DNA of 64,000 nucleotides from Hippopus hippopus (lineage: Eukaryota > Mollusca > Bivalvia > Cardiida > Cardiidae). The DNA lies in contig OX328112.1 in assembly GCA_946811185.2 (NCBI GenBank), positions 16,163,215 to 16,227,214 on the forward strand, given 5' to 3'. Shown piece after piece: positions 22,333-33,501 of this stretch. A program made the position numbers and the translations under genes. The notes under the pieces are model-generated. The model was not told the DNA's origin and ran no database searches. It worked only from the letters and a program-made list of their open reading frames with translations. How positions within the stretch are numbered: position 1 is the first letter of the stretch; each line of letters begins with the position of its first letter.

Positions 22333-22543
22333 ACCCTGTACCACACAGTCCCGAGATTAAACGATCTTGTGGTAGAAAGCTTTTGAAAACAACTTGTAAA
22401 AAGTAATTGCATTTACTCCTTTTCTCGCTCTGTTTTTGAACCTTTTAGGACTCATCGTCTGAGTCACCTTTTATTTGTCTTAACAAAATACATGTAGTAT
22501 AAATTTGGACGAGTCTAAAATTTTGTCGTTTGGTGAAGACTTA
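22333..22543 (-). mobile_element. TM1 MITE, core lost
   Basis: Lies 6 bp after the previous copy in the same orientation. End B (ccacacagtcccgagattaa) and end A (gtctaaaattttgtcgtttg) are clear; the palindrome is gone. Confidence 0.7.
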
Positions 22544-22877
22544 ATTAACAAATTTAACCTATTGTTGTACAAAATGCGTCTTCTAACGACCTTGTAGTTG
22601 ATCTCCGACTTTTCAAAACAACTATATTTTTTACATCAATCAAATAGTGTCTCCCGTCTTTCAAGCGTTCCCCTTTTAACAATTTTTATATTTTAATTGT
22701 TCATTGGTAAGAATTAGCCTAAACAGTGAGGGGCTTGATTCTTCCATATTTAAAACGACGCAACCTGTAAAAAGCATAACCAAAAACATAACCAAAAAAA
22801 GGTTGTACCCATCTTTATGTATCAAAATATAGTTCATTGCATAGATAGACCTAAGTTGTTCCTAAGACGGTGTATGC

Positions 22878-23097
22878 AACATTTAGACTCGCTCAAAATG
22901 GAAACATCTTGATAGAACTATTAATAATAGTGATAGACATTGTGAGAAAAGGCGACACGTAAAACCATGGGATTACATGTATTTGCTAAGATATTTAACT
23001 GCCGCATATAGCACATTGCCTATCTTTGAAAAAGTAGAAAACATTGTGAGAAAATGCTGGTTACAAGAATTTTCTCTCTCTCCAACAAAGTTTTCAG
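22878..23097 (+). repeat. TM1 fragments
   Basis: An end-A fragment at about 22880-22950 and a core fragment (gaaaacattgtgagaaaatg .. tttcagg) at about 23037-23097. Confidence 0.45.
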
Positions 23098-23261
23098 GTT
23101 AGACTCGGGAGTGTATGAACGATTTAAACCGGGACTCCCAAAATGCCGATTTTTTTTTTTTGCTTGACTCAGCAAACTGTTGATACTGCAATAACAACGA
23201 TTTTTTTTAACAACAACAAAAAAAAAAAGAATCGACGCACTGTGCATAAAATCGATTAGGT

Positions 23262-23405
23262 CCATGATCAGACTACTTGTTTTGTGCAGCCTGTTATTAT
23301 TCTACACTGTCAGCAAAAGTGCTTCTGGATGGATTAGATTTCAAGATCAGACTACTATTTTGTGCAGTTTACTAATTATTGGTCTACATTGTCAGCAAAA
23401 AGCGC
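23262..23405 (+). repeat. Two tandem TM2 hairpins
   Basis: 'gatcagactacttgttttgtgcag' (in part), 'tctacactgtcagcaaaagt', then a second 'gatcagactactattttgtg' and 'ctacattgtcagcaaaaagc'. The shared 'actact' variant shows local duplication. Confidence 0.55.
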
Positions 23406-23594
23406 ACTTAGTCCCACAGAGCAGTTTAAGGGCCGAACAGCAGGGATCAGTTGATGTTTCAGAGAATCCAAACTTAACCCTTAAACCGAGGAATGGATGC
23501 ATTACAAACCAACAAACAAAGCTCAAATAAGATCCCTGCTCAAATATAGCCATTTCAGTGGTCTTTTCCTAAGAAAAATCTTGCTGTATCTGAT

Positions 23595-23700
23595 GACCAA
23601 TGTAAATCCAATATTCTGAGCAGTCTGATATGGATGCACATTCTTTGCAGTCTGATACTGATCTTGAAGGGCTACACTGTCCTTTAGCTGACAAAGGGTT
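23595..23700 (+). repeat. TM2 hairpin, worn
   Basis: 'gagcagtctgatatggatgc' and 'ctttgcagtctgatactgat' with 'ctacactgtcctttagctga'. Confidence 0.45.
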
Positions 23701-23795
23701 TGGGTTGAAATCCGAAAAAAAAAAACCAAACATGCCAGATATATGTGCAGTCTAGGCAAGGATTGTAAATTTGAAGCAGGCTTCTGTTACATAAT

Positions 23796-23931
23796 GTTAC
23801 GTTTCTCTTATCTTTTATAGCTGCGGGGTATCGAATATCGATTAATAACGGTTTAAGTTCGGCAAACTCCGGAAACTCCCGAACCTTTACGTATGATATC
23901 GATTATTTTCATCGATTTGTTGGTATGCGAG
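23796..23931 (+). repeat. 143-bp unclassified repeat, copy 2
   Basis: Second copy of the repeat at 336-478, in the same orientation, with the same right boundary (tatgcgag). A small deletion in the left third distinguishes it. Confidence 0.6.
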
Positions 23932-24007
23932 ACTGCTGATTAGGCATGTCCGTGAAAGTTGGCTATGTAAAACCCAGAACGAAGTCGGAATTTTATTTTT
24001 AAAAATC

Positions 24008-24080
24008 TAGAACGGTGTTACCTCAAAACGAGCTTCGCTCGTTACGGGCTTTGCCCGTAACTCGTTGTCGCTCGTTAATA
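24008..24080. repeat. Compact double hairpin
   Basis: 'aacgagcttcgctcgtt' and 'acgggctttgcccgt' are two adjacent perfect short hairpins, followed by 'aactcgttgtcgctcgttaa'. They are GC-rich relative to the surroundings. They could be the terminal structure of a mobile element whose body I cannot delimit. Confidence 0.5.
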
Positions 24081-25146
24081 AATCCAGACTAATTCAAGAA
24101 TGGATTTATGCCAACCCCTTTGGTGTACATCTTGATACTTTTCATTTGGAGTGAAATTGCTACATTATGAACAGAACGTAACTTCATTTAATTTTTAAAA
24201 TATTTACGGGGTAAAAAATTCCTCATGTCACAGACTTGTAATACATGTATGTGATATATAAATAAAAAAAAAACCTTGTGATTTATAGGAGTGAAAGTGA
24301 TAATTAATAGACCTTATAAATCTGAAATTGTCTGCTATAAGCATCACTGTTATAACTTCAATAAAAAACAATTTCAAATTAGCCTCGAACTCAATAAAGG
24401 GCCACATTAAAGAAAAAATATCTAAACAACTTTATTCAGTGGGTTATCACATTACCGATCTATGCAGTAATTTACTCACTGTCGACCACAAGAAGTATTT
24501 AATACAATCTTGACTACAATGAATTCTTATACGTTAACAGTAAAAACATTTTATATTAATTCCTGCAAAGGATTTCAAACAAAAAAGTCTACCTTTGGCA
24601 CTGTTAGTACACTGATTTGCAAGGCTAAAGGAGCTTATAGAAAGCATTAATTATAATGAAAAGGCACATTGTTCGCATTAGATCTATACTGTATCACTAA
24701 CATCACAAAAGATGATGTTATATACAGCGGATACGTTTTAGAGTACCAGCCATTTTTGGCTTACAAACATGACCAAGTACTTTCAGTACTTTGATTCAGA
24801 TAAAATTGTGTCTGCTTCTGTAAAACATTTGTTATAATTATAGATACGAGTGTATTAAGCCATTCATATTTATGTTTAAATCATGAAACAACCAGGTCCT
24901 ACAGAAAAATAAACCTAAAATGACTTTTATAATATACAATAAGGCGGTCATCTTGAAAACTGGTGGCCATCTTGGATTTTCGGGAGGATATCGTACTTTT
25001 CGTAACATTCAGATAATAGACTTTGACTGTGCCAAATTTGGTGCTTGTATCACAAAGTGACCGATTTTCATGAAATTTGGACTTAATCTGCCCCACTAAT
25101 AGGCATACAAAGGTCCACTGGCTGTTGTGATATAACTGTTGAAAAT
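24081..25146. other. No recognised feature
   Basis: AT-rich. The segment 'ggcggtcatcttgaaaactg' to 'gatttcatgaaatttgga'-like words (24945-25080) resembles dispersed repeat sequence, but I see no second copy in this window. Confidence 0.3.
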
Positions 25147-25412
25147 GACAATTAACTCTGTACTGGATGGTAAATTTTTGGACCTGTCCATGCTGAAAGC
25201 TATGCTTTCAAAAGCTCATTTTACTTCATAACTGTTAATACTGTGTTTTGACCAGCCTGAAGGCTTTTGAAAATATTGTGCGAATGGAAGAAACATTTTC
25301 TCCTTTTCCTATAATTTTAGCTACCAGTTCAGACAGAAATCATCTTTTAAAGCTGCGTATGATTTCTCGTTTGCAATAGCTTTCAGTTTGGTAGAGTCTA
25401 ACACTTTTTTTT
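25147..25412. repeat. TM1 fragments, both orientations
   Basis: An end-A fragment (tttttggacctgtccatgct) at about 25165-25200, then a worn minus copy from 'gaaggcttttgaaaatattg' to 'agagtctaacactttttttt'. Confidence 0.5.
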
Positions 25413-26495
25413 GTAACTGCACCAGAAATCTGTCATTATTTGCTACCTCTCCATTCCAAGGTGTGTTTAGGAAATTACCCCCTCCCCAACAAAGTACCCC
25501 GGGTTACTGGAATCAGGCTGTCCTGTCTGTTCATAAATGTTATTGAGCCATGCTCGGCAAAAAAGGAGTTTGATGCATCTCATTCATACATGATACCAAG
25601 TTAGTCATCACAATTATAGATCCATACTATCCAGTTTGTCCAACAACCAGCTGTATCATGAGGTAGAGTGGTCTTTGGACATGCAGAAAATTGACCAATA
25701 GCAAAAATTATAGATCCAAATTAGCCTGCACAGGCTGACATTGGTAAATACTTTTTGCAGACGCATTATTCCCCTTTTCACAGAGCAAGGCTCATATAAT
25801 GTCCTCTTCTCCTCCTACACTATTCAACCATGTTAGTTGAAATCTTAACTGAAGCCTTTCCACCTTATGATAAAGTGTACTTGCAATTTCATTCTGATTG
25901 GCTGACCATGACAGGAGTTACACCCCTTTGATTTCGGGGGTGGGAGTTGGGCTTAACTGAAAGTGCTGGCTTTTGACATACTTCTTGGTACTGATATAAA
26001 ATGAATAAATAATAATTTGTTATTTGTCAGAAGGTGGACATGTTTAATTGTTTATTCCATGAGCCCCTGTAAGTATTTTGGGCATATTTATGATAGCAAT
26101 ATACAGACATTTCCCAACACTCTACATTACTGTATTTTCAGACACATTTATTTTAGCAGAACTGTTCCTTTTCTGACTATCGTCTAGATTTACATCTAAT
26201 CATGAAAAGTATACTTAATTGAAATTTTCACCTGTCGACAAATATGCAAAACAATGGGGAGAAAAGATGCAATTTGCTGGTAGGGTTACTTTTCATTATT
26301 TCTGTTCATATCAAATAACAAAAGAGTTTCAATATTCATATTCCAGTGCCTCTTATTGTTGTATGTATTTGTTTACATAAAACACTTAAGTTATTCATGG
26401 GTTTCACCATAACTAGCTCAAAGGCATCCTAAACATGACCAAAACCTTCGGGTCACACTTGCAACACCTAAACCAACAAGTAATAGGGGATCTGC
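25413..26495. other. No gene; one old palindrome fragment
   Basis: A fragment near 25670-25800 shares 'gacatgcagaaaattgacca' with 20005-20030. The rest is unassigned. Confidence 0.35.
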
Positions 26496-26790
26496 CAAGC
26501 CCCAGTTGCTCAGTCAGTAGAGTACAGAACTTGAGAGCAGGTGGTTGGTCAATTTCTTTTGAGGATTAATGATTGTCATTGTGACAGGATTCATTCCTCT
26601 TTCACCACTGACCATTGTTTCAACAATGGTGATGTGGGAAAGCTGCCACTGGCTTGGAAAGAATATTGTGTGGAGTAAAGGTAAAAAAAAAAACTCCAGG
26701 AAAATATCATTAGGTGCACTGGTCCCTCCAATATAACTGAAATAATGTTGATAAAGGCGTTAAAAACCATACAATTAATCAATCAAAGTT
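26496..26790 (+). mobile_element. tRNA-derived SINE
   Basis: Plus-strand head 'agccccagttgctcagtcag' (A box region), body 'ctggcttggaaagaatattg', tail 'ataactgaaataatgttgat' then 'ggcgttaaaaaccatacaat' with TCAA repeats. Same family as 53784-54093 and 58502-58807. The B box has decayed. Confidence 0.75.
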
Positions 26791-27049
26791 ACAGAGGAGC
26801 CAAGGTTTCCAGATAGTTTTCAGCTATCAAATTTGGTTTTAACAAGGAAATGAAAACGAAAAATACAAAAACAGTTGTGAGGTTTTTATCTGTCTTTAAT
26901 TTTTTATGTTTAATTTCACTTTCAATAATAAAAATGACTTTTCACTTGGAAACTATGACAACAAAATGGTGTGACAATTAAATAAAAATGAATGGCACTT
27001 GAACTTGACTTGGTCTATGATTCTTGACCCTTATAGCACTTTAACAAAC

Positions 27050-27135
27050 TTCAGTTGCTTTTACAGACAGTGTAGATCAAGATCAGACTGCAGAGAACAA
27101 TCAGTCTGATCTTAAATCTACACTGTCTTCTACTT
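27050..27135 (+). mobile_element. TM2 hairpin, well preserved
   Basis: 'gacagtgtagatcaagatca' and 'tgatcttaaatctacactgtc' (21 nt, shown in part as tgatcttaaatctacactgt) form long arms around a 'gagaaca' loop. Confidence 0.65.
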
Positions 27136-27229
27136 TGATACATATTCTGGCTAAAACAATCTTGATATCGCAGTATTTCAGCTTTTTTTCTAACTAAAAT
27201 AGCCGATTTCATTTAATTCAGGCTTTTTA

Positions 27230-27410
27230 CCATTTTCCTGATGACAAAATTTTAGATTTCTCCAAACTGAAAGCAGTTGCAGACGATAATTTATGCAAGG
27301 CTAAAATGATGGATTTTATTTCTAAAAGGGTAGAAAACAGTATTGGAATCGGAGAAAATGCTGTTTACTATTTCATCATTTAAACTCGGAATTGTTTGAT
27401 AAAAGATTTA
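27230..27410 (+). mobile_element. TM1 MITE, right core lost
   Basis: End A (gatgacaaaattttagattt) and 'gggtagaaaaca' are clear. The right arm of the palindrome is mostly deleted before 'aactcggaattgtttgataa'. Confidence 0.6.
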
Positions 27411-27715
27411 TAAGTTCAGATCCTTGCCCTCTATATTTATCGTTCTTTTGTCTGAAAATTCTAACTCAACCAACTTAATATACGAACTTAACATACAAAC
27501 TTAAACAACTTTTAAAACTTCCTTTTTAAGTAATGAGCTTGAAACCATTTTGGCTTAAGAAAAAATTGTGTGTTTGGAGGGATTTCACCATCAGACAAAA
27601 TGTTTTCAAAATGTATCTGCCTGCAATAATGAATGAATTTTCTTCAATGCAATTTCATTTCAGTATTGTTCAACAATTGACAGTAATAATTATAGACAAA
27701 TACATGTACCATTAA

Positions 27716-27797
27716 ACCAATAAGTCAGCCGGTCAGCTATTCAGATAGAGATAGTCAACCAATAAGTCAGCCGGTCAGCTATTCAGATAGTCAACCA
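27716..27797 (+). repeat. Tandem duplication of ~44 bp
   Basis: 'accaataagtcagccggtca' followed by 'gctattcagatag' occurs twice, separated by 'agatagtca'. Confidence 0.8.
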
Positions 27798-27845
27798 AAA
27801 AGTTTTCAAACTGTACTGTAAGGTATAAAATTTTTTAACCCTTAA

Positions 27846-28113
27846 CTCTTTGCCAAATGACAAAATTTTAGACTTGTCCAAATTGAAAGCATTTTATTTA
27901 TCAATTTACATAAGTTTAAGTTGGCCAAAAAAAATGAATACAAAATAAACCCTTTGGCACACAATCCCCAGTTTTAACAACCCTGTTAAAGAAAGCCTCT
28001 GAAAACATTGTGGGAAAAGGAGAAAATGCTGGTAAGCAGCATTAAAGGTCTTGTTTGCAAATGCTTTCAATTTGGACAAGTCCACATTTTTTGTCATTTG
28101 GAAAAGAGTTAAC
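27846..28113. repeat. TM1 end-A fragment (+) and deleted TM1 (-)
   Basis: 27846-27897 is an isolated end A. 27946-28113 is a minus copy in which a deletion joins the core (ggtaagcagcatt) directly to 'gtcttgtttgcaaatgcttt'. Confidence 0.65.
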
Positions 28114-28323
28114 TAGATTCTGTAACTTACAATGTAAATCAAAGATCAGATATCACTCTGTGCAAAGTCTTTACATACACCAAGTCAAGATGCCATTGAT
28201 GAAAAATAAAAACATGAAACTCCTCCCACTATACCAGACTGGACAGGTCAGACATAGGTTGGTTTGTTTTCCTTTGTTCCACCAACTATGACTAAGTTAT
28301 ACCCCTTACCACACAATTCCATG

Positions 28324-28577
28324 TTGAACTCTTTACGAAACAACAAAAATCTAGACTCAAATGACAAAATTTTAGCCATGTCCAAATTGAAATCATTTGC
28401 AGACAAAAATATGCATATAATTTAAAACATGAAATTTGTCTTTCATAGAGAAGAAAACATTGTGGGAAATGGGGAAAATGCTGGTTACTAGCATTTACTC
28501 CTTTTTCCCACAAATTTTTCAAAAGGGGTTTCTACGTCATGGTCATTAAAATTTAAGTTCGTGTGATAAAGGGTTAA
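28324..28577 (+). mobile_element. TM1 MITE
   Basis: A 28-bp partial repeat of end A precedes the full copy (caaatgacaaaattttagcc). The core centre is ggttactag. Right TTAA at 28574-28577. Confidence 0.75.
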
Positions 28578-28601
28578 TTGAACCTGCCACTGGACCAACC
28601 T

Positions 28602-28619
28602 TGACCTGACCTTTGACCT
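28602..28619. promoter_or_regulatory. Cluster of nuclear-receptor half-sites including a DR1
   Basis: Three TGACCT half-sites occur in 18 bp (28602-28607, 28607-28612, 28614-28619). The last two are spaced by one T, a perfect DR1 of the kind bound by RXR/HNF4-type receptors. A further 'tgaccttga' lies at about 28631. No gene is nearby on either side, and such words also occur by chance in repeats, so function is unproven. Confidence 0.3.
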
Positions 28620-28799
28620 CTGTTACAAACATGACCTTGAGATGAGACCAGAAATGACAATGATGGCCCAGTTCCTCATGGGGAAAAAATTGTTTTGTTG
28701 CCATGGTAAATACAAGTGATGAATTCCAATGAAAAGTACATAATTCATACTTTTCCCTTAATAAAATTTTCAAAGATAGTCTCCACAGGTACTTATAGT

Positions 28800-28950
28800 A
28801 ATATGTTGACTGGCATTATTCTGAATACCAGCATTTTCTCCTTATTCCACAATGCTTTCCAGAGTTTTCTTCCTGGGAATGGTTTGGTTAACTCTTTACC
28901 TAGCAATAAAATTAAACACAAAATTGAAAGGATTTGCAAATTAAAGAAAT
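28800..28950 (+). repeat. TM1 core-right fragment followed by an end-A fragment
   Basis: 'ataccagcattttctcctta' to 'ggtttgg', then TTAA, then 'ctctttacctagcaataaaa'. A new copy's left end abuts an old copy's right end at one TTAA. Confidence 0.5.
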
Positions 28951-29452
28951 GTTTCTGAATTCTAGTGAAAAATACGACAGTACCACAAAAGCCAATGTTA
29001 GGCTGAAGTGCTTGTTTGTGAAAAGGGGGCATCACTGTGCCAAAAATGTGTCAAGAGTTATCTGACATTCAAATATGGGTTTCCTTTTGACATTAAACAA
29101 CAAGCCTAAGTTTGAAGAAAATATCTTCATGATACAGAGATATAAAAAAAAACCTGTCAGTCTTGCATGCTGATGACACATGCTGATGACACATGCTGAT
29201 GCATACTGTTCAATGGCAACAAAAACTTATCTTTCCCCACAGGAACAGGGTTTCAAAAAAAAGAAAATATAAAATATAAAAAGTAGATACTTGTAGCAAT
29301 TGTTTACATAGACATATAGGCACATCAGAATGTCTGTAAAAATGTAAAATAATTGTCCCAACAACAAGTTGTATAAAAAAATGTTTTAAATGTATGTATG
29401 GATTTTATCTTTTAAAAAATAACATGGTATAAATAATGAGGGTGATGATACT

Positions 29453-29838
29453 CAGCCCTTTATCAGACAATCCCATATTTCAAAAACCCTGAAGGAAAAT
29501 GACTTTTGAAAACATAGTGGGAAAAGGAGAAAATGCTGGTAACCTGCATTTTCTCCTTTTCCCACTATATTTTCTATCCTTTCATGGATAAAGCCCATAA
29601 TTTTAGCCAAAACTGATTGGTCATCTGCAAATAATTTCGATTTTCCTACTGGTCTAAAATTTTATCATTTAGACTTGTCCAAATTGAAAGCATTTGCAGA
29701 TGACAACATAACCTGGGCTCAAAAGACAGTTTGCTTTGAAAAAGGTACAAAGCACTTTCTCCTTTCCACCCCCAAATGTTCTCAAAAGCCATTTTCCTGT
29801 GGGTCATTAAAACTAGAGATAGTTTGGTAAAGGTTTGA
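29453..29838. mobile_element. Head-to-head TM1 chimera
   Basis: A minus copy (29453-29668: end B, good palindrome with aacctgc, end A) is fused at 'atcatttagacttgtcc' to a plus copy lacking its own terminus (29669-29838, to 'gtttggtaaaggtt'). The fusion lies within end A of both. Confidence 0.7.
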
Positions 29839-29883
29839 TCTAATTCTTTTGTGGTACTTAGCTCAAGAAATACAAACAAAGAA

Positions 29884-29912
29884 GTTTTGAAAAAAGACGC
29901 ACACACACACAC
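29884..29912 (+). repeat. (CA)n microsatellite
   Basis: About ten CA dinucleotides following 'agacg'. Confidence 0.85.
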
Positions 29913-30288
29913 ACAAAAAAAGATTTTATCAATATTTCATTTTTTTAAAATCAATAATAATACAATAAAAACAAAATATCACTTGAAGGCTTATATTCAT
30001 TCTAAATATACATACTAAAACTCATACATCTCTATTCTAAAACCCATAACCACACAGGCTATTTTTTGACTTGCCAGCAAGGAAAACAATTGACAAAAAC
30101 AATACAAATTAAAGGGAAAGGAAAACATTTTTTTTTTCGTGTTTTTAAAAAACTGATGTCAATAAAAGAAGAAAATTAGTAATTTCTTTGTCTCCAACGA
30201 GGTTTTGAAATCTATGTACTGGTAAGGAAACATCTGTGTGGCAAAAGAACAAAATTTAAAGCAGTTGCTGCAAAAGAAAGTAAAAAGC
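29913..30288. other. No recognised feature
   Basis: A-rich sequence without coding or repeat signal that I can name. Confidence 0.3.
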
Positions 30289-30532
30289 TTAACTCTTTAC
30301 CAACCAACAAAATTTTGGCCTGGGTCATATTGAAAGCATTGGCAGACAACAAATTAATTGTTGTTAAATTAAATCTTGTTAAAAAGATGATTTCTGTCTT
30401 TGATAGGGTAGAAAACATTGTAGGTAAATGAGAAAATGCTGGCTACCAGTATTTTCTCCTTTTCCCACAATGTTTTCAAAAGCCTATTTTTTCAGGGTCG
30501 TTTAAAGTCAGGATTGTGTGGTAAAGGGTTGA
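30289..30532 (+). mobile_element. TM1 MITE
   Basis: TTAA at 30289-30292, end A, palindrome (ggctaccag centre), end B and 'aaagggttga'. A short 'gttgttaaattaaatcttgt' insertion lies in the left arm. Confidence 0.8.
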
Positions 30533-30714
30533 AGGAAGCAGAGCCATTGCCAGAAAACAAACTTCATAGAAAAGTCTAAATTGAAGATATTTTAAGATGA
30601 AAAATACTGCTCTAAGATTTATTGAAAAAAAAAAAAAAGAAACCATTATCACCTTTTAGTGAGATACAGAAAAATGCTCTTTTTCCGATGTTTTCAAAAG
30701 TATTCATCTGTGGT

Positions 30715-30962
30715 TACTTTTGCTGACAGAAAGATCAGATTGACTGAAAAAAACTTTCAGTCTGATCTTGACATACTGTCCCTAATCTTCAATCCTTTAC
30801 CAAATTATAAAATTTTAGACTTGACCAAATCCAAAACATTTACTGACAACAAATCAAATATAGCTCAAATGGTGAAAATTATCTGTGAAAAGGTATAAAA
30901 TTATTGTGGGAAAAAGCAGTTTTCCGCTGGTTAGTTAAAACATAGGATTGCTTGGCAATTAG
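30715..30962 (+). repeat. TM2 hairpin followed by TM1 with deleted core
   Basis: 30715-30785: 'agaaagatcagattgactga' against 'tttcagtctgatcttgacat'. 30788-30962: TM1 end A, short core, end B ('cataggattgcttggcaatt'). Confidence 0.55.
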
Positions 30963-31003
30963 TTTAGAAACTGAATTATATCAGCTATATCAGAAAGTTC
31001 TTA

Positions 31004-31240
31004 TTAACCCTTTACCACACAATCCCAAGTTTAAGTGACTCTAAGGAAGAAGCCTTTAGAAAAGATTGTGGGAAAAGGAAAAAATGCTGGTAACCTGCAT
31101 TTTCTCCTTTTCCCACAATATTTTATATCGTATCAAAGAAAACGCCATCATTTAAGTCACGTTTATATTCTCATCTGCAAATGTTTTCGACTTGGACCAA
31201 TTTGTACAAGTCTAAAAATCTTGTCATTTGGGAAACTTAG
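31004..31240 (-). mobile_element. TM1 MITE
   Basis: TTAA at 31004-31007, end B, palindrome (ggtaacctgc centre), end A ('gtctaaaaatcttgtcattt'). Confidence 0.8.
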
Positions 31241-31602
31241 CACAACTCTGGCACATTCGAAATAAAGGAAAAATTTAAATCAACGCTGGAAATCTGTAAC
31301 TATAGTTGTGGTACAAAGCCAAGTATGACCAAACAAAGCATCAAAAATGTGTAATTCTAACATCCTCCATTTTGTTTAATACTGTAAAAATCTCAACATC
31401 TTGGCTTATATGCTTCTTGTCTATCATACAAAAATAAGAACAACAATAACAACAAAGTAACAAGCAAAATCCAGTAACAAAGACAACAATTAAGTTCAAA
31501 ATCGTTGCAAAGTTTGAGAATAACCGGGATAAGAACAACAAAGCCTATAGAGAAGCAGACATTGACAAAAAAAAATCATGTTAGAGGAAAATATAATTCT
31601 GA

Positions 31603-31841
31603 TTAACCCTTTATCACATAAATCTGTCTTTCACATAAATCTGTCTTTCAATGACTCTGAGAAAGAAAACTGTAGAACACTTTGTTGGAAAAAAGAGAAA
31701 ATGCAGGTAACCAGCATTTTCTACTTTTCCTACATTTTCCACTTTTTTTATAAATTAATCCTTTCTTTTGAGCCACATTTAATTTGTTGTCTGCAAAGTG
31801 CTTTCACAATGGACTAGTCTTAAATATTGTTGTAAAGAGCC
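31603..31841 (-). mobile_element. TM1 MITE with duplicated end-B word
   Basis: TTAA at 31603-31606. 'cacataaatctgtctttca' is repeated in tandem near the left end. The palindrome centre is caggtaaccag. Confidence 0.7.
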
Positions 31842-31931
31842 AAGATAGCAACGCAAAGGCCTATTTATATAAACTCACGAATTGTCAATTTTACCCTTAG
31901 TCTCAAGTCATTTAGATCTTCATTTTATTTT

Positions 31932-32152
31932 TCAAAACGAGAAAATTTTGGATAGGTCCAAATCGGAAGTATTAGCAGATAACAATTCTAACATGGTCCA
32001 AATAATCGTATTTGAGTTTTGAAGGCTAAAAAACATTGTGGGAAAAGGAGAAAATGCTGGTTTCCAGCATTTTCTCCTTTTCCCATAGTAATTTCAAAAG
32101 GTTTCTTCACCTGTAAAGGTCGTTAAAAAACTGGATTGCTTGGTAAAGGGTA
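31932..32152 (+). mobile_element. TM1 MITE
   Basis: End A, a long well-kept palindrome (ggtttccagc centre) and end B ('ttgcttggtaaagggta'). Confidence 0.75.
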
Positions 32153-32159
32153 CATTCTA

Positions 32160-33501
32160 AACAAGAGGGCCAAGATGGCCCTGGATCGCTCACCTGAATT
32201 TTTGAGAGGACCATAGCCAATTTTTTTTGTGGTATTGAAACTTTGGAAACAAAATCATTATTTTGCCAAGCAATTTTGAAAAGGTCACCTGTATAAGTCA
32301 TTTCAAAATCTGTCACCACCCCTACAATCATCACCACAGCAATGATTTTGATGAATCAGAATTCTGCAAATAAATTTTGGATCACCCAAGGACAATTTCT
32401 TGAAGAAGAGCACATGCTCAATAGTGACTAAACATAAGTCGAACAAGAGCACCACATGCAGGTGCCAACAATTGGCTGTTGTTTTTCAACGGATAAGAAT
32501 TTCCCTAACAATTTTTGAAAAGGGTTACCCTAGGAACATTTCTGTGAAATTATTTCAAAATCTGACCAGCCGTTCCAGAGAAGAAGAATTAAGAAATTCC
32601 TCTTCATGTCCCTATAGTGCAAATAGCCCCCACCACCAGAGCCATGTTTCTTGACAGATCACAATTTTGTGAACAATTTTTGAAAAGAGTCACCCAAGGA
32701 ACATTTCTATGATATTATTTCAAAATCTGACCAGCGGTTTCAGAGAAGAAGAATTTTTAAGAATTTCTTCATGTCCGTATAGTGTAAATAGCCCACAGCC
32801 ATCAGAGCCATGTATCGTGATGGATCAAAATTTCTCGAACAATTTGCAAAAAGGGTCACCCAAGAAACATTTCTGTGAAATTATTTCAGAATCTGACCAA
32901 CCGTTTCAGAGAAGAAGAATTTTTAAGAATTTCTTCATGGCCGTAAAGTGCAAGTAGCCCCCAGTCACCAGAGCCATGTTTCTTGACAGATCAAAATTTC
33001 GCAAATACTTTTTGAAAAGGGTCACCCAAGGAACATCTCTGTGAAATTATTTCAAAATTTGACCAGCCGTTTCAGAGAAGAAGAATTTTTAAGAATTATT
33101 TCATGGCCGTATAGTGCAAGTAGCCCCCAGTCACCAGAGCCATGTTTCTTGACGGATCAAAATTTTGCGAACAATTTTTGAAAAGGGTCACCCAAGGAAC
33201 ATCTCTGTGAAATTACTTCGAAATCTGACAAGCGGTTTCAGAGGAGAAGATTTTTAAAGAATTTATTAGAAAATTCCATTTGGTTGCCATGGCAACAAGA
33301 GTTTTTGATGGAATCAAATTCTGTGAACAATTTTTAAAGAGGACCTCCCAAGGAACATTCCAGCCAAGTTTGGTCCAAATTGGCCCAGTGGTTTAGGAGG
33401 AGATGATGTTTAAAGAATTGTTGACGACGCACGACAGATCACGGACACCTAGTGATCCTAAAAGCTCCCCTTGAGCACATGCTGCTCAGGTGAGCTAAAA
33501 A
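32160..33501 (-). mobile_element. Helentron-like element (subTIR type 1), reverse orientation
   Basis: Left end acaagagggccaagatggcc then 'ctggatcGCTCACCTG'; right end 'GCTCAGGTGAGCtaaaa'. Reverse-complemented, its ends match those of 11562-12932, but the internal tandem units are unrelated. Here there are about six ~165-bp units, each with 'aaaagggtcacccaaggaac', 'gaccagccgtttcagagaag' and 'cagagccatgtttcttgac'. Confidence 0.65.
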
